Assembly: GCA_035582835.1 (NCBI GenBank)
Contig: JAYKAV010003086.1
Coordinates: 166,161 to 230,160 of the forward strand
Source: Phoebastria nigripes
Taxonomy: Eukaryota > Chordata > Aves > Procellariiformes > Diomedeidae
Direction: 5' to 3'
DNA length: 64,000 bases
Every line of letters begins with the position of its first letter. The first letter of the stretch is position 1. Below, piece after piece: positions 61,103-64,000 of the stretch. The position numbers were made by a program, and so were the translations under genes. The notes beneath the pieces are model-generated. The model worked only from the letters and a program-made list of their open reading frames with translations, was not told the DNA's origin and did not search any database.

Positions 61103-64000
61103 GTTGTTGTTGGGGCGGGGGGGGGCGTATGTTTGGTTGAAGGTCTTTTTACAGAGAAGTATTCCTGCAAGTCTGGAAATCTTCTTTTTCCATGAAGGGC
61201 ATCTTTACTAATTTGCCTTTGCTTTTTGCATTAGTGCACATGGAAATCAGAGTCCTGTTTCTCCTTCTGACCTTGCAGCCCCCTGACAATTTTCTCTGTA
61301 CTTGCTATGCTCCTTCCATGTCTGGTTCACACTCTGCTTATGAGGCCTTTTGAGCCATTTAGTTACCCGTGAAAGGTATCCCTTCAAGGATGATTCCCTT
61401 TTCTTGTGCTAATCCTTTGGGCATGTACCAGGTCCATAAGTTCTTTCTTTTTCTTTACAGTCACATATATGCCTACACATGTATGCACACAGTTGTTCAT
61501 TATTAGAAAATTAGGTGGGTCACTGTGATTGTTTGACCTTAAATATAGCCTGGGCCATAAGGTTTCCCTAGATCATGCAGCAGACAATGGGTGATTTTCA
61601 GTCTATTGATCTTCTGGTTAACAGCTCAGTTAGCTTTGCCACACCACTGTAGTTGAATTGCTAAATATTTCCCACTTTTGCCTCTCATCTGTTTCTGAGG
61701 AAAGAAGGACAATAACTATTTAACATCTATGCTATATTTGATATTCACAGTATACTGCTGTGGCTCAAAGAAACGGATGTGTTTTAAACACAGATTTTTG
61801 TCATTAAAGGAGAACAGTTCACTGAGTAAAAGTACCCATTAAAAGGCCTTGGTTTTATACACAAAAAGCCATGTGCACAAAAATGTATATGGCAGATCTT
61901 CTAGACAAGCAGCTAACAAAACAATAAGAAAATAGTCCAGTATTAGATCAGAAAAACTAAAAAAATTGATTGTATGGAAGACAAAATTTTTCTGTTGATT
62001 AGCTTGAAGGCTTTGTAATGAAATAAAGTTTCTCAAACAAGATAAGATGGAAAAAAAGGAAGACTATTTTGTGCAATATAGATGCATATTCTATTAACTG
62101 TATTTAGGTACGTGAACTACATACATTTTTGTCCAGTAGAGGGCAGAATGATAATGACGTAAAAGCAGGAGCTGGCAGAAAGTGTTGGAAAACGGTTTGC
62201 ACAAAAGAATGTCGGGCCTGATTTTGCATGTCAGTAAGTACCGCAGCTCCTACTGACTGCAGCCTTACTTTTGGGTGTGCAACACGACTAAAAAGAGCTT
62301 CTGAGGTTTCCTTAGGCATCTGGAAGAAAATACTCCAGCCTTTCTTTTCAATATATTCTATCCATGTTTTCCAACAACGTATCAATGGCAGCTAGAAATG
62401 TGTTCAAGATGGGTAAGCAGAGCAAATGCTGTTTTTCCTGAGAGCAGCAATGACGTTAGCTTCTTCTATTTCATGTAGCACATCTGGGACTGTGTTAAAA
62501 TATTTTCCTTATTTTTCCCTTTGCAGTATTTGATTAACTTTTATTTTGTAGGTGTGGAAATCCTTCTCTGCTTTAGGTTATTGCTATAAATATTTCTTGT
62601 TAACTTCAAACTAAATACACTTTCGCAGCAGGGAAGAAGAAATTTTCTTATTGCACCTCCCAACTGCATCCAGTATAACACAATGTTCTATTACAGTTAC
62701 AGCATTTCTTTGAATGCAGAGTAGAGACAACATAGGCTGTGCACTGCACCATTGAGACAGAGATGGTTTATTTACCCTGCTGGAAAGGGAGCTTACAACC
62801 TAGGTTTATGATTATTTGGACTGGAGGAGGACAGAGAAGCGAGGTCCGCTTGGCTCAAGTTTACAGACACAGAAGTGCCTGACATTGGCTGCTCTGAGCC
62901 TGGTCCAGTTTTGAAAGCCTTCGTAGAATATTGCTTTTATCCCATTGCCTTAAAAGAACATGAAAAGGAGCTGCCAGCAAGGCTCCTGCAGCAGTGAACA
63001 GCAGTGACACGAGGCATTCTTTCACAGGATGCAAAGCCAACCGCCATGGAGCAAATGGGCTTTTACAACCATGGGACAGGATTATGGACAACAGCTCTGA
63101 TATAAGAGTGTCTGAAGAGGAACAAGGGGAAACACTAGGTGAACTTAAGTTATAAATTAAAAAGAAAAGGAAAGTAATACTTTCATTCAAAAGCCAGCAC
63201 CCACCCCAGTCCCATCCCCAGTTAAAAACAGTTAAAAACAGCTGCCATGATTTTAGCTACAGGGTAGTTGGCTTCTTATATTTAGCAAATAGCACCTGCT
63301 TGAGCATGTTATTCTGGCTCTCATAGGTACCTGTTAAGGTTCATTAACCTGGAGCAGAATTGGGCTAAATGTGGCAGCTGATGTACCTGAATAATTGTGT
63401 TAAAAGACATTTCTAGCTAAAAACATGATGGATGAAATAAATGTGACAATCCTTAAAATATCAGCTGAACAAATACTACTGCTAAAAATTAAGTGGTTGG
63501 GGCCAAATATGACAGTCCTTCATGTGCAACTTCAGTCTTTGCATTCATGTAGTTGAGATAGTCCAGCTCAAGCATCTTCTTACAGCATGGAAGAGAACAG
63601 CAGTGTTTATTTTGCGGTAGTGCAACATGGGTTGGTCTCACCATACAGTGCTAATCATTCTTTTGCTCAAAGGACTTGACGTCAATATTTCTTTTCTTTT
63701 TGTCAGACTTGAGCCTTTGGAACTGTATGTTTTAAAATGGGGCGAAGATGGGTAATTATGTCTATATCAGGGATGACAGCCTTGCCTTTGAACTCTGCTT
63801 CTGATATATTTTCTAGTGGTAAAACCAAGGATAAAAGTACACTGACAAACAGTGTCCTTATCGGTAACCCTGTAGCCTTTGACTCTGTTGTAGTAGATTT
63901 CCTAAAGCCTGTATGCTAGTATATTTTATACCACCTTAGAAGTTAGGTTGTGTGGAAGTGCAGTGTATTAGCTAGAAACAGGGGCTGTGGGTATTCCGTG
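61103..64000. other. Anonymous non-coding DNA
   Basis: No gene or confident transposon was seen. A G-rich run (ggggcggggggggg) lies at 61112-61125. An 11-bp direct duplication (cagttaaaaa) lies near 63222-63243. Open frames are under 110 codons and unremarkable. Confidence 0.5.

Noticed and set aside
61097..61125. G-quadruplex candidate in a G-rich run
   Set aside because: Only three G-runs are close together; the fourth is 13 nt away, so a standard four-run motif with short loops is not met.
60708..61211. 167-codon open frame on the plus strand
   Set aside because: It lies antisense to CR1 endonuclease and tail sequence; the meaningful reading is on the minus strand.
1..64000. CRISPR arrays, bacterial operons, rRNA genes or phage
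   Set aside because: No evenly spaced direct repeats with unique spacers, no ribosome-binding-site and ORF organisation, no rRNA words; the sequence is vertebrate.

Overview
This 64 kb window reads as AT-rich, non-coding vertebrate DNA, most likely a gene desert or a long intron from a bird. The avian call rests on the repeats. There are many 5'-truncated CR1 retrotransposons in both orientations, several ending in the CR1-type ATTCTATGAT 3' repeat, and two LTRs of a type I associate with bird endogenous retroviruses, each flanked by a perfect 5-bp target-site duplication. No primate-type Alu or L1 is visible. No stop-free frame looks like a host protein: every frame I can match to a protein family is a CR1 ORF2 fragment.

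Layout. Positions 1-172 are a CR1 3' end. 173-2440 is unassigned. 2459-2864 is a degenerate array of a CCAGnnnCTGG dyad inside a longer repeat-like stretch ending near 3215, and 3640-4135 is another repeat-like block. 4136-10860 is unassigned apart from simple repeats and one hairpin. 10862-11880 is a minus-strand CR1 whose 3' tail is joined directly to endonuclease-domain sequence. 14290-15060 is an old CR1/L3-like relic. 15070-25160 is unassigned except for one candidate spliced exon at 18290-18372.

The centre (25167-29040) is the most structured part. A plus-strand solo LTR (25167-25757) is followed by a plus-strand CR1 reverse-transcriptase fragment split by a second, minus-strand solo LTR (26909-27451). 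A minus-strand CR1 fragment of another subfamily comes next, and then a short tRNA-Leu-like fragment (28998-29037). Downstream are further CR1 pieces at 33240-33566, 41185-41667, 43893-44120, 48425-48778, 59939-60247 and 60700-61102, a 157-bp polypyrimidine tract (33875-34031), microsatellites, and an unnamed repeat-like block at 36165-36600. The rest is anonymous.

There is no operon-like or pathway organisation. The history visible here is layered insertion: an ancient CR1/L3 relic, then several CR1 generations, then LTR insertions, one of them inside a CR1. I did not find a convincing new biological system. The best leads are the tRNA-derived fragment at a CR1 boundary, the inverted solo-LTR pair, the dyad minisatellite, and the candidate signal-peptide-like exon. 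All family names come from recognition by eye, not from a database search.
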